Assembly (NCBI GenBank): GCA_014529385.2
Contig: CM043962.1
Coordinates: forward strand, 125,284,470-125,348,469
DNA from: Adiantum capillus-veneris
Taxonomy: Eukaryota; Streptophyta; Polypodiopsida; Polypodiales; Pteridaceae
Direction of reading: 5' to 3'
Length of the DNA stretch: 64,000 nt
Shown piece by piece: positions 22,276 through 34,508 of this stretch. The notes under the pieces are model-generated. The model was not told where the DNA came from. It saw nothing but the letters and a program-made list of their open reading frames with translations, and did not search any database. Each line of letters opens with the position of its first letter. Position 1 is the first letter of the stretch. Made by a program: the position numbers and the translations under genes.

Positions 22276-22949
22276 TGGAAGTTAATACTCACAATGGCAT
22301 TGCACGATGTCGTGCAGCTCCGCTCCCATGTCAAGAAAGATGCCAAAAAATGCACATTAAGTTTGTTTGAAGCTTACATGATTAACGAACTGTGTTTAGG
22401 GCCTAGTAATAGGCCAAGTTTAATGCTGAATGTATGTCAAATGAGGGTGAAAGGGCCAAAACATACATTAATGATGCTAAAAAGGGCTATTCTTGAAATA
22501 GGCACAGATGGGATATTATGACCTGGAACTGTAGTTCTTAAAGTGCTCTATCGGCTTGTCTTTACGGCTCGTCAATTGGAGCTACGGTGAAGAAGTTATG
22601 GCAGTTTGAAGTTTAAGTCAATTGCAGATCTGTACCGGATTGGGAAACTGCAGTTGAGGGGACAAAACTGAAATGAATGCATCAGGCTAAGTGCTCAATT
22701 TCTGGAGCGCGTTCGTCTTTTAAGATCAGTGATCGAAGGCCCGGTCGCCAAGATATTGGCCGATAAAAATTCACCGGGGACCGGTTCCGTACGAGTCCAG
22801 TCCGCTCGATCGGTGTGCCATTTTGGAATTTTGAGCAGCAACCAAGGTTTTGAACGCAGTAGAAAGTGCTTGAGGTAACAGTGCTTTGGTTGAGATGTAT
22901 GTTGGATGTAATGCACTTCAAAGAGCACAATAAATGCTTGAGTGGAATC
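22276..22949. other. Unassigned DNA with short palindrome
   Basis: A 75-codon frame starts at 22294 beside the palindrome GCACGATGTCGTGC (about 22304-22317) but matches nothing I know. The segment ends where the gag of the minus-strand family C element begins to be readable. Confidence 0.4.
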
Positions 22950-25434
22950 TCTTTAAAGGTCGTCTCTTTGAGAAGAAACTTTCGTGTTATCCGAATCATC
23001 AAAGAAATTGTGTTTCTTTTTCTTTGCCTGGGCTCTAGTGATTACCTTGATTGGAACAATCGGTTCGCTCTCCGATGAGCTATTAGGCATCAATTGGACT
23101 ACGTTGACTACAGCTTTTCCTTTGTTCAAAGATTCTTAGGAAAATCTTCCAGAAAGTGTCTTCCCTTTTTGCAACATTGTATGCAATATGCTTCAATTGG
23201 TTTGAGGTTTTTGTTAGGCTCTGGAAATTCGTTCTTCCAATGGTCATCAACACCACGGTTATGACAGTTTCCTGTTTTGGGCTTCATCATGGGTCTTCCC
23301 ATGGGAGGTCTGACACCTTGATTAACTACATAATACATTGGTGCGAGCTTTGGTGGAGCATAAGTCATGGTTTCCTCCATTGGTGGTGGGAATGGGATAT
23401 ACCAATCTCCTTCTACCATTACTATAAATGGATTAGGCTCTGCCTAGGTTGTAACATGCACTAATGCTTGTTCATCTATGACTGCTTCTAAGTGCATGTA
23501 CTTTACAGGCACCGCATTATGTCCTGGATAAGAAGGTTGTTGTCTCAACACAGGTTGAGTTCTCTCCAAACCCATTGGTGGTCTTTGAACTTGAGCCATA
23601 TTAGGCTGATATCTGTACATGGGTTGTCCCTCGGGCCTCATGGGCACAAACTGAACATTCCCATCATACTTTGGTCTGAAGTAGCACTCCTGGGTCTCGT
23701 GGTTGGTCCATTTACCCTTGATTGCACACCATTCTTCTGGCCTAATTGGTTGTCCTTGTGGGGATATCCCCTTTCCTAGTTCTCTCATAGGTGATTTTTG
23801 CATATTGTTCATCATGTTATTCATCCTTTTTAGCATACCTTCTATGGCTGAGAGTGGTGCCACAGCAGCCGTTCCCACTTGTGTTGGTTTTGTGGATGCA
23901 GTCTTCTCACTTTGTTTATCCTTAGGGACATCCTCTTCATTGAAGATCTCACAATTGTCTCTTAGGTCGATAGCATCAAATACACACGCCTCTAGGGTTG
24001 TATGCTTTTTACTATAGAGTATAGCATGAAGTTCCTTGTTTAGCAATCCCTCTAGAAACAATGATACAAGTCGCTCTTCTGCAGGTATCTCCATCTCTGG
24101 GCATCTGGAAATGTATTGTTTCATTCAAGTTGCACAATCCCTAACAGACTCTCCATGTTTCTGTTTGAAGCTGTAGATTTGAGCTACAGTATTATGTTTA
24201 ATCCCCGTTTTAGAACAAGCAGCTACAAATCCTTGAGCTAATGTATTCAAATCTATGATTGATCTTGGTGAAATGTTTTGGAACCATGTCAAATCTTTTC
24301 CTTCTAACATCATTCCAAACCCCTCGAATTGAGTATGGAAATCGAATATACGCTCTTCTCTTAGCACTTGCTTAAAGCTTGCTAAGTGGTCATATGGATC
24401 CCTTAATCCACTGTATTTTTTGACCCATTTTTCAAATCAGCTAGTCTGACACGTCTATTTGGTTCAACTTCAGGTCTTCTGGGAGTTGGTCATGTTTCAA
24501 GTCCTTCAAACCAGTCTATCTGAAATAGTGACTCATGTAGCCCTGGACTGGCCTTAGTGTCACCCGTTTTTCTACGTGATGAGGTGGTTTCTGGTTTCTT
24601 CACATTACTCTGAGATGATCTCTCACGATTTTCATCTCTTGGAGTGGTTTCTGGTCCTTGACCAAATATCCAAACCTGTATGGAATACCCCTGGTATTTG
24701 GTTTGTTCTACCCCCTAAGGAGTCATCATAACAAAATTGTTGTTATAACAATCCCTAAACAAGTAAGTTGGTAGATCAGCAGATCCCTTATCTTTGATTT
24801 TGAAGATATAGATGATCTTCATGGCCGTTAATTGTCCTGGTCTAGCATGAGAAGTCCACAAAATATCTTTTATGTTTTTGTCTTCCCAACAATAGACTCC
24901 GATCCTAAGATTATCTGTACTAAGCCATTTCAAAGACTTCAAGTCTATTTGATTGTATCCCTCGAATTCCAAAGTTGGTGGTCCTTCTTTTGCAAACATA
25001 TCTGGGATTCTAGTGTTTACTTCTAATTCCCATTTGTCTATGACATCAGGATTTTTGACTTATACATATTGAGTTCCGTTTCGATCCATGTACATTTTTC
25101 CTTGTTTGTTTGCCCTAACTTCTTCTTCGAGCTCAATACCATGGTCATTAATGCAAAATAGCATACTCTTCGTTAGGATCAAGTAAACCTGGGCTCCATG
25201 ACGATTAATATTGTAAAAGGAGAGTATACGCTTATAGCGCATTGTCGTTCCGGTTTTTGAGTGAGTCAAGTAAGAAGACATTTCAGATGTGGAATCTGAA
25301 AAAGTGTCCGAGACTTCTTCAGGAATTGTGTGCAAGGAATTGCCTTGATTCACGCTTTCTTCAATGGATACTCTACTGGTGTTTTCCCTGAATAGGCCTT
25401 GATTTCCTATTACACGACTGGATCTAAGGTTCAT
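22950..25434 (-). pseudogene. Large gag of family C
   Basis: Open stretches 25434-25060, 24999-24715, 24367-24125, 24124-23444 and 23419-23126 are separated by single stops or short decayed gaps. The central part (LTWFQNISPRSI then YSFKQKHGESVRDC, CPEMEIPAEERLVSLFLEGL) has the look of a retrotransposon gag core. Two degenerate zinc-knuckle-like segments follow: WCAIKGKWTNHETQEC, and YCIQCCKKGRHF in which the last Cys is lost. Toward 23050 the frame reads VITRAQAK, a common gag-protease linker in Tat-type elements. The span of about 800 codons is long for gag. Assignment to the Tat side of gypsy is probable, not proven. Confidence 0.7.
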
Positions 25435-25559
25435 ATAGACTTATGAAGCCCTGGTTTGAGTACTCACCTTAGATTGACTTGTCGTCAATTTCCACTTGAT
25501 TCAATTGCAACTTCCTGTCAAGCCACTGATTCCTTGTCTGCAACCTGATTCCTGTACAA

Positions 25560-26800
25560 AATTTATCAAATTAGCTATTTTTCTATAAGGACATTAGAGT
25601 TCTTGAGAAGTCCAGTGATTGGTCTCTGTATTTCACTTTAATTCGTGCTATGGAAGTCAAAATTTTGACTTTCAGATTCAGCTTAGCAAAATCAAAGGTC
25701 TAATCTGCAACCTGTAAACTGAGTGTATCAGTACCAATTTTGATCCGATTGAACCCAAAATCTCCCTGTGGCCTTATATTATGCAGGTCTAACACTGTAT
25801 AAGCCCAAAAGTCAAATTTGAAGTCTGTGGATAGCAGAAGTAAATAATCGTGATTATTTACTTTTGTCACTTTTTTGATTGGTTTGGCAAGTATACAACT
25901 TGTTAAAGCCCTTGGGCAAGTTTCAACAAGTTTGGACAAAATTTGATCAAGCTTACCCACTGTTCCGTGTCCGTACACTCTGATTCCGAGAATCTGACTT
26001 AAGTCTCACTTTTGTGGTCCAAATTTCACCAAAATTGATTTTTGGGGTCTACTTGATGTGCTTGACCTTGTGGTATACTCACATTTGCAAAATCACCAAG
26101 TTTTGAAGCAGATGTAAATAATCACGATTATTTACTTCTGATAATTTTTTGCATATTTTTGTCCCAACTTTGACACAGATCTATTAAGCACCTTATGTTA
26201 AGATCACTAGCCAATTTTCATCAAGTTTGGACAATTTTTGGTCAAATGGTCATCAGTGATCTGTCCGTAGACTAACTTTGCAATTTTTGTCACAATTTTC
26301 ACTCCAGTGATCCAAATCTTACCAAATTTGGTTTGTGGGCTTATTACAACATGGTAAAGCTAGTGGTATGCCAACTTGGTCAAAAAAGTTCAAAAACATG
26401 GCAAATGTAAATAATCGCGATTATTTACTTTTGCCAAAATTTTGCAAGTTTTTGCTCAACTGATCATATACACATGTTTATCACATCAATATAAGCCTAT
26501 GAATCAAGTTTCAACAAGTTTGGATAAAATTTTCCTCAATTCAAACTCAAGGTTCAAAAAGTCAGTACAAACTTTAGTATTTACCCAGTTTTTTGCTAGT
26601 TTAGTGATCCAAATCTCTTGGGCCTTTACAAAGTTGTTTGTACACATGCAATGAGTCAATGGTATGAGCCTTGGCCAAATTAGAGCAAAAAGTTAATAAT
26701 CACGATTATTAACTTGAGGCTTGAAATGAGCACTTTTTTGCAATTTTCTCAAAGACAATCTTTTTATGATGTTTTTTAAGCCTCTAAATCAAGTCAAAAC
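25560..26800. repeat. About 285-bp tandem repeats with a 22-bp palindromic core
   Basis: The palindrome GTAAATAATCRCGATTATTTAC is centred at 25850, 26124, 26417 and 26702 (the last with GTTAATAAT arms), spacings of 274, 293 and 285 bp. Between cores the units share CAAGTTTGGACAAAATT, GTGATCCAAATCT and GTGGTATGCC-type blocks but have diverged strongly. A trace (ATCGCGATTATTAAC) occurs at about 27750. The array lies in the leader of family C, between primer site and gag. Confidence 0.85.
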
Positions 26801-27390
26801 TTAATTTGGCCTAAAATGTCAAGAAAGAGTAAATAATATGAGTTTTGGTCAACTTCTTGAAATTTTTACCTCGAAGTGTTCTTGAGCTTACCCACTAGTT
26901 CGGACAACTCTTAGGCTTACTCCCTAGTTGGATTGAGTGAATTCGAGTCTTTTCGTGCTATTTTTAGCCATAGACCTGAAATTCTGCAACTTTACATAAC
27001 AACTAACACTTGATTCTTTTAGAGAGAGCAATGCTATGAAATCCACCTCGGATACTACTTATCCTACTCCTAGTTTCTCATGCAATGGGGTTGTGGAAAG
27101 TGTCCACAAACACACGTTTTCTTGTGTTTTTTATGTTTTTCTAAGTTTTGATCTTAAGACTTGTCTCGTCTACCAATCATTCTCCAAATGCTAATCTAAA
27201 TCTATAATCCTACAGTCCTGAAGGTACTCAGAAAGTAAGATTACTTCCAAGCTACCTCTACACAGCAAAAGATGACAATCTTAAGCTATGCGGTTCTTAA
27301 AAGAGAGTTTTGAACTCTAGGCAAACCTAGAGGAAGGTAAAGGACAATTACACAAGACGCTCATGTTTTTCCCTAGTTTAGGTCTCTTCG
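26801..27390 (-). other. Family C leader, remainder
   Basis: Non-coding sequence between the tandem repeats and the primer site. No open frame or further repeat is supported. Confidence 0.5.
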
Positions 27391-27410
27391 TTCCCCGGCA
27401 GCGGTTCCAA
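27391..27410 (-). other. Primer binding site of family C
   Basis: On the minus strand, just inside the LTR end (GCATCCCACA), the sequence reads TTGGAACCGCTGCCGGGGAA. It resembles the TGGCGCC...GCCGGGGA primer sites of Athila/Tat gypsy elements with two or three changes. Confidence 0.7.
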
Positions 27411-27411
27411 A

Positions 27412-28332
27412 TGTGGGATGCATGTCTAACCTCACCATCCTCTCTTATTGCAGTATTAGCGAGAACAACGATTAATTTGTCAAACCATGGGACAAAGCTG
27501 ACTCGAGTAGTGCATAGAGGCTACAAGAGGTTGTAAATCTCTCGGAAAACGACTAGAAACTCGCATCTAACTCAAGCTACACTCAAGTGACTGAAATCAC
27601 CAAAAGCCAATCGCTCATCGACGACAAGCAAATCACATCCGTTACAGCATCAAATGACATCCAAATGAACGAAACTTCTAGGACAAGTTTATAAGACCTA
27701 AGCACATATGCCTATGGCCTCAAATCCCACTTTCGATCAAGTTTCCAAATCGCGATTATTAACAACAACAGATTTTTGACCTAGTTGTTTTCGACCCAGA
27801 ATGCATCTAAATACTTAGCAATGATTCCCCAATACCCCGCCTATACTTAGTTTTTTATTTGAAAGTGTAAATTTCTAGTTATGATCAAATTAGGCCGCAG
27901 GTCGGCGACGCCAAAAGCTACGAAATAATGTGAATGGCTTACATCAATGCATAGAGCTCTTACCTACGGTTGCAATGCAACAAACGCATTCGCAATGTGA
28001 CAACCAGAGAGGGAGTAAGAAGCGCGAGAAGGATAAGTGAGCGCCGTTAGCTCACGCTCTGTATTTCTTATCCAAAAACTTATAAAAAACTTACAAAAAT
28101 TGGCTTCTATACCTTAGCCAAGGTTTTTGGGTGCTCAAAAGTAATAATCTGGAGTTCTACCAAAACAAGGAATTGACTGGCTGATACAATCTGGAAGCTT
28201 ATAGCCCCGGCTCATTAATTACAAGGTTTACCAAGAAAATAGGAGTTACAATATTCCCAATTTATCAAAATAATAATTGTTTTTACAAGGAGAGCTCCGA
28301 AAAATGGTGTCTGTGTTAGCTTGTTGCTAACA
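27412..28332 (-). repeat. 5' LTR of family C (921 bp)
   Basis: On the minus strand it runs from TGTTAGCAACA to GCATCCCACA, with proper TG...CA ends, the primer site directly inside and foreign (family A) sequence directly outside. No second copy of this LTR is in the window. Confidence 0.72.
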
Positions 28333-29059
28333 CAAGGATAACCAATGTTTCAAGTGTGGCGAACAAGGGTATGCGTACCACTCTTGTCCCCAAAAGAACA
28401 ACCGCCATGATCCTCCTAGAGCTACCTTGGTCGAAATCCAAGAGGAGGAAACTCACCACAAAGGATCTCCTCTATGCCATGCTTGGGGAAAGGTAAGAGA
28501 ACATGATTCTTTTATTCTCTTTGACCTCGGTTCTACTCACAATCTTATATCTATAGAGTTGGCCACCAAGCTAGGCGTACAAGCCTACGACATGGGAGAT
28601 GTCCTACCCGCAGATGGTGCTTTCAAGGAGCAAGAAGCTTCAGTCACTCCCTTAATAAGGAAATTGAGGCTCCATGTCCAAAGCTATGTGGACAAAGAGG
28701 ACTTCTTTATCTCTCCTCTCAAGCATGAGGATGTAATCCTAGGGGCACCATGGTTTGATCACATGGCTGCTAATGTTAAATTCCCTGAAAGGAGAATCTC
28801 CTTTAAGTTCAGGGAAAAAGGTATGTATGCTAAGGAAATGGGTAACACTATACCCATTGTACATACACAAGATTTCAACAAGTCAATAAAGAGCTCTATT
28901 TCCATGTACATGATTTTTGTTAAAGATTATCAAAATGAACCTAATGTTTTAACAAAAGAAAATATACACAATCAAAAGGAATTAGAGTTATCCAATTTTC
29001 TCAAGGGGTTTCAAGATGTCTTTATTGACGACATCCCTTGTGAGCTACCTCCTAAATGA
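28333..29059 (+). pseudogene. CCHC and protease, copy 4
   Basis: The CCHC knuckle (CFKCGEQGYAYHSC) has Tyr where the zinc-binding His should be. Protease reads FDLGSTHNLI, so the second active-site position is Leu. A deletion after GMYAKEMG removes codons present in other copies. The frame 28427-29059 (210 codons) ends at TGA. Confidence 0.82.
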
Positions 29060-30611
29060 GGCAATGATGACCATGCAATTGAACTTCTTCCAGGAAGTTC
29101 ACCGCCTAACAAACCTCCTTATAGAGTTTCTCAAGCACAACAAGGGGAGAGTATGCGGCAAGTGCATGAGTTAGTTGAGAAGGACATGGTTAGGCCTAGA
29201 TCATCTCCATTTTGTTCTCTTGTGCTACTAGTGCAAAATAAAGACAGCACATATCGTATGTGTGTCGAGTATAGAGCACTAAATAGGATCACTATCAAAA
29301 ATAGGTTTTCTGTTCCACGGGTAGAAGACCTATTTGATAAGCTACAAGGGTCCACCTACTTCATTAGGATTGACCTAAAAAGTGGCTATCATCAAATAAG
29401 GATAGTTGATCAAGACATTGTAAAGACCGCATTTCACACTACGTTTTGTCTTTATGAATACATTGTCATGCCTTTTGGCTTGACCAATGCACCAGCCACA
29501 TTCAATCGCTTGATGGAGAAGCTATTCAAGCACTAAATTGTTACTGAAGTGTTCTTTGATGATATCATCATCTACTCTAATTCATTAGACGAACACAAGA
29601 GACACCTCCAGGTAATATTTCAAGTTCTAAGAGAGAATAAACTTTATGTTAATCGAAAGAAAAGTGAATTCTTCTTACAAGAGATTCAGTATTTAGGTCA
29701 CATTATCTCTCAAGATGGCATCCAAAATCCATCAAAGTTTTAGGTAATAAAAGGATGCCCTAAACCAAGGAATCTTCATGAATTAAGAAGCTTTATAGGA
29801 ATGTGTGCATACTATAGACGCTTCATAGAAAAGTTCTCACTAAATAGCAGGACCATTACATGATCTAACAAAGAAAAACTTTAGGTACACATGGTCTGCC
29901 AAGGAGAACAATTCTTTCAAAAAGCTTAAAGAAAAGCTTATCTCTCAACCTGCGCTTACACTACCGGATCTCTCAAATCCATTTGAGGTCCAATGTGATG
30001 CTTGTGGTGAGTGCCTTGGAGCTCTTTTGCTTCAAGAAGCGCACGCCATAGGCTATGAAATTCAAAGGCTCAACTCTGTTGAGCAAGCTCTAAGCATATA
30101 TAAAAAGGCACTCCTTGCAGTTCTACATGCCTTAGACTCATGGAAACACTATTTATTGGGGACTCCTTTCATTCTGCGAATGGATCACCAAAGTCTTAAG
30201 TACTTCATGATGCAAACCAAGCTCTCCGACAAACAAATGAGGTGGGAAAATTTCCTTTTGCAATTTCATTTTCATATTGCTCACATTGGTGGCAAGCATA
30301 GTCAAGTAGCCGATGCACTCTCAAGATGGCCGAGAGTGAATTCAGTTTTTATAGCAACTCACAATGATCTATCTTCTATGATAGATGAGTATGCTATTGA
30401 TCCAAATTTTAGAGATGTGATTTCAGCCCTTGCACTAGGGAAGAACGAGGAACCATTTACTTTACAAGATGGTTATCTTCTCTATGGCAATAGACGATGT
30501 GTTACTAGCTCACTATGTGAGAAAGTAATGTATGAATTTCATGATCCTCCTTATGCAGGGCATAAAGGGATTCAGTCTACCCTAAAGGGGATTGAAACAT
30601 ATTTCTATTAG
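29060..30611 (+). pseudogene. RT and RNase H, copy 4
   Basis: Fragments in order: RT fingers and palm (29153-29536: YRMCVEYRALNR, LKSGYHQ, MPFGLTNAPATF), then FFDDIIIYS (29549-29743), a decayed connection, and RNase H (30027-30611) with RMDHQSL in place of RTDHQSL and VADALSRW. It then runs without the copy 1 stop into the zinc-binding integrase start (EFHDPPYAGHKGIQSTLKG). Stops at about 29536, 29741 and 30611 and frame changes separate the pieces. Confidence 0.82.
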
Positions 30612-31801
30612 CCTACCATGAAAGAAAACATACAAGAGTATGTTTCTAAATGGTGTGGTATGCCAAAAGACGAAGTTTGATAGAGGGAAGCAACTTGGAT
30701 TACTTCAACCTTTGCCAATCCCTAATTCACCATGGGAGAGCATATCCATGGATTTTATCTTTGGATTGACTAAGTCTATCCATGGGAATATAGTAATATG
30801 GACAATAGTAGACATGTTCAGTAAACAAGCTCAGTTTATACCTGTCAAAAAGACTATCAAAGCCCATCAAATGGCAACCCTCTTCATTTCACAAATTTTC
30901 AAGTACAATGAGACTTGCCAATGTCCATAGTGTCGGATAGAGATGCTAGAATGACCAGTAAATTCAGGAAGGGTCACTCTTCGGCCTATCACCCGCAAAC
31001 GGGTGGCCAAAGTGAAATAGCTAACCTAACAATTCTCGATCTACTAAAAGCCTATGTAACGGAAGTATATCATAGATCCCAATGGGAGAAGTACTTACCC
31101 TTAGTGGAGTATGCATACAATAACACTGTACATACTTCCACGGGAAAAGCACCTTTTGAGGTAATAGAGGGAAGATCAAACAGTCCCTTGCTACTTAAGG
31201 TACACGGAATGATCTTCGCTACAGATGAGTATAGCCGAGCGCTACAAGAATCTTTTCAAAAGATTAAGGATGCTATCTCTATCTCACAACAAAGGCAAAA
31301 GGCTGCTACTGACAAGCACAGAAGAGCCCAATACTTTAAAGAAAATGATTGGGTCTAACTCAAATTTCCCAAGGCTCGATTAAGGCACACGACGCGCAAG
31401 AATCCTACGGGACACCAAAAGTACTATGCTAAGTTAGCAAAAAGGTACTATGGTCCCTTCCAGATTCTTAGGCCAGTCAATGAGATGGCCTACCAACTCA
31501 AGCTGCCCAACCATTGGCTCATACACAATGCTTTCCATGTGAGCCTACTAAAGCCTTCCGAAGGAGAGCCACCTCAAGAACCAACTATTGAAGACCTGCA
31601 GGAGATCGAGGACCAAGAAGAGGTGCTATAGCCCGAGTCCATTCTTGGACATGAAGAAAATGTACTAAGAGGCGGTAAGACTATCTGCTGATATCTTATT
31701 AAGTTTAAGAATTATCCTTTTGAAGATGCTAGATGGTTGCAAGGCATACAATTAAAGGATAATCTAAACCTTATCAATGCTTAGAATGCTTCCCAAGAGT
31801 A
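30612..31801 (+). pseudogene. Integrase and chromodomain, copy 4
   Basis: The zinc-binding CxxC region is followed by SMDFIFGLT (first D), then a frame change near 30915, VSDRDARMTS (second D), and a deletion of about a dozen codons before SSAYHPQTGGQSEIANL (E). The HVSLLKP segment and chromodomain-like YLIKFKNYPFEDARW follow with two or three stops to about 31801. Confidence 0.8.
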
Positions 31802-32228
31802 ATCAATTGTACAAATGCTAAAAATGAACAAAGTTTTTTCTTATAAGACTCTCTTTTTCTTTATTGTGCACAAAAATCAAGTAGTATGCATGCTTAGATC
31901 AAGTTTGCGGAAACGACGTCTCTTGAACACCAAGTAGAGCTTGTCACTCTACTATGGAAGATTGATAGGACTAATGTGCAGACATGCTTGCGGAAGCCTC
32001 ATGCTCTCAAGCGCCAAATGGACTAGTCATCCATTTTGGAACGATGTCGTAGGGTAACATAGGGATCCTCTACCCGCTAAGAAAAAGGACTCATGAAAAT
32101 GCTTTATCGTCTCTGCACCATAGTCGAGGATGACTATGATTTCAAGAGATAGGTAATGACATAATAATCAATATCTAATTCTCCTAAATGATTTTCTCAT
32201 GTTAAACTGGTCATTTAATATGGGGAAG

Positions 32229-32533
32229 GGCCAGGGGAGAAAAAGCTAGAATATTGGTAAAATTAGAAGACCGGTCACAGTAGGGATCCAAAGGACGGAA
32301 AATAGGGTTCCAAAGGGGGGGCCATCTGCAAACGATCTATGTGAAACAACAGTCTTAAAAGACCTTAAGGTTCATCCCATTAAGACTTCCAAAATGCTAA
32401 GGTTCCAAAATTCAAAGGTTGTGTCCAAAGGTCAACTTTAGGGAAACTGGATGCTTTGTGTGTGTCCCAAAAGTCGTTTTCAAGCCCTACATAGCAGGGG
32501 CAAGCCCAAGAAGTAGGGGATGAGAGAGAAACT

Positions 32534-32565
<32 letters not shown>

Positions 32566-33800
32566 AGCTCCCTTTGTACACAAGGAGAAAGAGGGACACA
32601 TGTCAGCTCCCTAGCCCAGATGCCCACAAGGTGTACTCAAATCCTATTGGATGGCCTTGGAGGTGGACCAATGAGAATTAGGCTAGAGTAAATCTAGTTT
32701 AATTAATTTAAAAACACTTAATAAAAGAAGAACCAATAATAATTAATCTCTCTAGAAGACTATATATTGGACAGTCTCCCAAGGGGACCAATGAGCATTC
32801 AGCAGCCCAATGGCTTGCCTGATTCCTATTGGCCAAGAGGCAAAGGGGTCCAATGAGAGTTTAGTTGAGTTATTAAATTACCTAAAGCTCTCACAAAAGG
32901 GGAAAGGGGGACACATGTAAGAAGGCTATCACTTATGTTGCTTAATTGTCATTGGCTATCACTTATGTTGCTTAATTGTCATTGGCTACGCCTGGGGAGG
33001 TCCAATAGGATGCTACCATGAGTAATTAGAAAGGGGGGTCAACCAAGAGAGACAGGGGGCTGATTTTTTCAAGGCATTATTCACACACACACACTCACAC
33101 TATCTCATGTGTGAAGTAAAGAAGACTCTCTCTCCTTGTCAAGCTTTAATAGAAAGCTTATCACCTACTCCAAGCTTGTGAGAAGGAAAGCCTACACCAA
33201 CAACTCTTGGCTTTGTGATGCAAATCCAACCAAGATCCAAGCTTCAATGCATGCTCATCTCTTCTACCATGCTAATTACTAAGCTAAGCTATGCTAATAT
33301 GAGTGGTTATGTGAGAAGATGTACATCTTTCTCGTAAGAATACTCCTTCTTCCTCTCAATCTACTCTCATACCCTGCTAGCTCTCACCATCTTCGAAGGT
33401 GTGTGAGGTCTTGGGTCTGAGACTATGAGGGAATTGATGTTTTGTTTGATAAGTGTTTTTCATAGTGCATGAAGTTTCCATCTTCATTGCACTAGCTAGT
33501 ATTGAAGGAACACAAGAAATTGTATTGTAAAATGTCTCTCTTGATGGGAGAAACCATAATACAAAGCCTTTTGGAGGGGGGACCGGCTCCATGAAAATCC
33601 GATCCTCAACGGTTTTCAATTGCTTAATTTCTCTCTCTTTTGAAGTATTGTTCATGCTATCTAACTAGGTGTTATGCTTTTTGTTGCTTTCTCCACCCAA
33701 GCACTCTTGTTATTATCATTAGGAATCTATTCTAATGAAATGCTCACTTTGTTCATGCTATTTTCTGCTACACACAAGTTACTAGGCCATTAAATGTTAC
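32229..33800 (+). repeat. Family A LTR 4 (3' LTR of copy 4)
   Basis: It starts after TGGGGAAG (the opening TG has become GG) and ends AAATGTTAC, one base short of the expected CA. It contains the block missing from LTR 1, an (AC)n tract at about 32536-32565, and a private tandem duplication of about 34 bp near 32927-32985. The next base belongs to the opposite-strand family B element. Confidence 0.85.
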
Positions 33801-34508
33801 TGGGCTCACCCATTCAGCATTATCCACTGGCACAATGAACCCTGCATCCAAAAGCTTATCCACTTCTTCCTTTAAGGCATTCATCTGCTCCTCGCCCATC
33901 CTCCTTAACTTCTGTCTGATTGGTTTTGCACCTTCAACTAGCTCAATCTTCACATGATCCCCAACAAAACCCCTTATTTCCTGATATGAGGTAATGAAAA
34001 GATTTGGAAACTTGTCCAAAATTGCTAAGTACTCTCTTCTTCCTCCTTGTGTCAAATCAGTACTCACCATATTTTGAATCAACTCTTTCTTCACTGGCAA
34101 TTGCTGTTTAGGTTGCATCAACTCTTCATGTTTCTCTAATTGGCTTGAAGCATTTATATTACCTGATAACTACAGCACTTCACTAACTTCTCTCTGTTGC
34201 TCGTCCAACGACAAGAATGACACTTCACCCTCATCACTAGAACTCGAAGTAGTGCTACTTTCTGAGTCTTTAGAACTATGATCACTGGTAGTTTTGGACT
34301 CATCGTTATCACTCACATCTTCAAGTGACATAGGTTGTTTGGTAGTTATATCAAACACCCTCTTTTCGCCCTTCTTGTCATGCACACCAATTGTGCCCTT
34401 GCCCCAATCTTGCACAGCACCAACAACTCTCAACCAAGGTCCCTAAAATGAGAGGAAAGGCTCCCAGACTAGCTAGCATAACATGAAAGTTCACCATAAC
34501 TTTCACGT
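33801..34508 (-). pseudogene. Outer family B: protease end and RT start
   Basis: It reads from the inner-element junction through the end of protease (decayed near 34440) into AVGAVQDWGKGTIGV, an acidic Ser-rich linker, and the RT N-terminal stretch FPNLFITSYQEIRGF, RQKLRRMGEEQMNALKEEVDKLLDAGFI and EWVSPV. The inner element has the same order at 39290-38650. It stops at 33801 before any RT catalytic residue. Confidence 0.85.

Larger units (their letters stand above)
22950..28332 (-). mobile_element. Family C gypsy element, 5' part only
   Basis: In minus-strand order: LTR (28332-27412), primer site (about 27410-27391), long leader with tandem palindromic repeats, then a large gag. Protease, RT, integrase and 3' LTR are missing in this window; coding similarity fades near 22950. 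The LTR abuts family A copy 4 at 28332/28333, which suggests insertion into that copy followed by loss of the far side. Confidence 0.75.
28333..33800 (+). mobile_element. Family A chromovirus, copy 4 (5' truncated, diverged)
   Basis: Family sequence starts at CAAGGATAACC just before the CCHC knuckle and runs through pol to a full 3' LTR. It lacks the TAA and integrase lesions shared by copies 1 and 2, but has many private stops and indels. It is visibly more diverged from copies 1-3 than they are from each other, so it is an independent, older insertion. Confidence 0.9.

Noticed and set aside
22294-22521. 75-codon frame as a small host gene
   Set aside because: No motif, no conserved copy, and it lies in repeat-derived DNA.
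25841-26713. CRISPR-like regular palindromes
   Set aside because: Spacing of about 285 bp, related rather than unique spacers, and a plant retrotransposon context rule out a CRISPR array.
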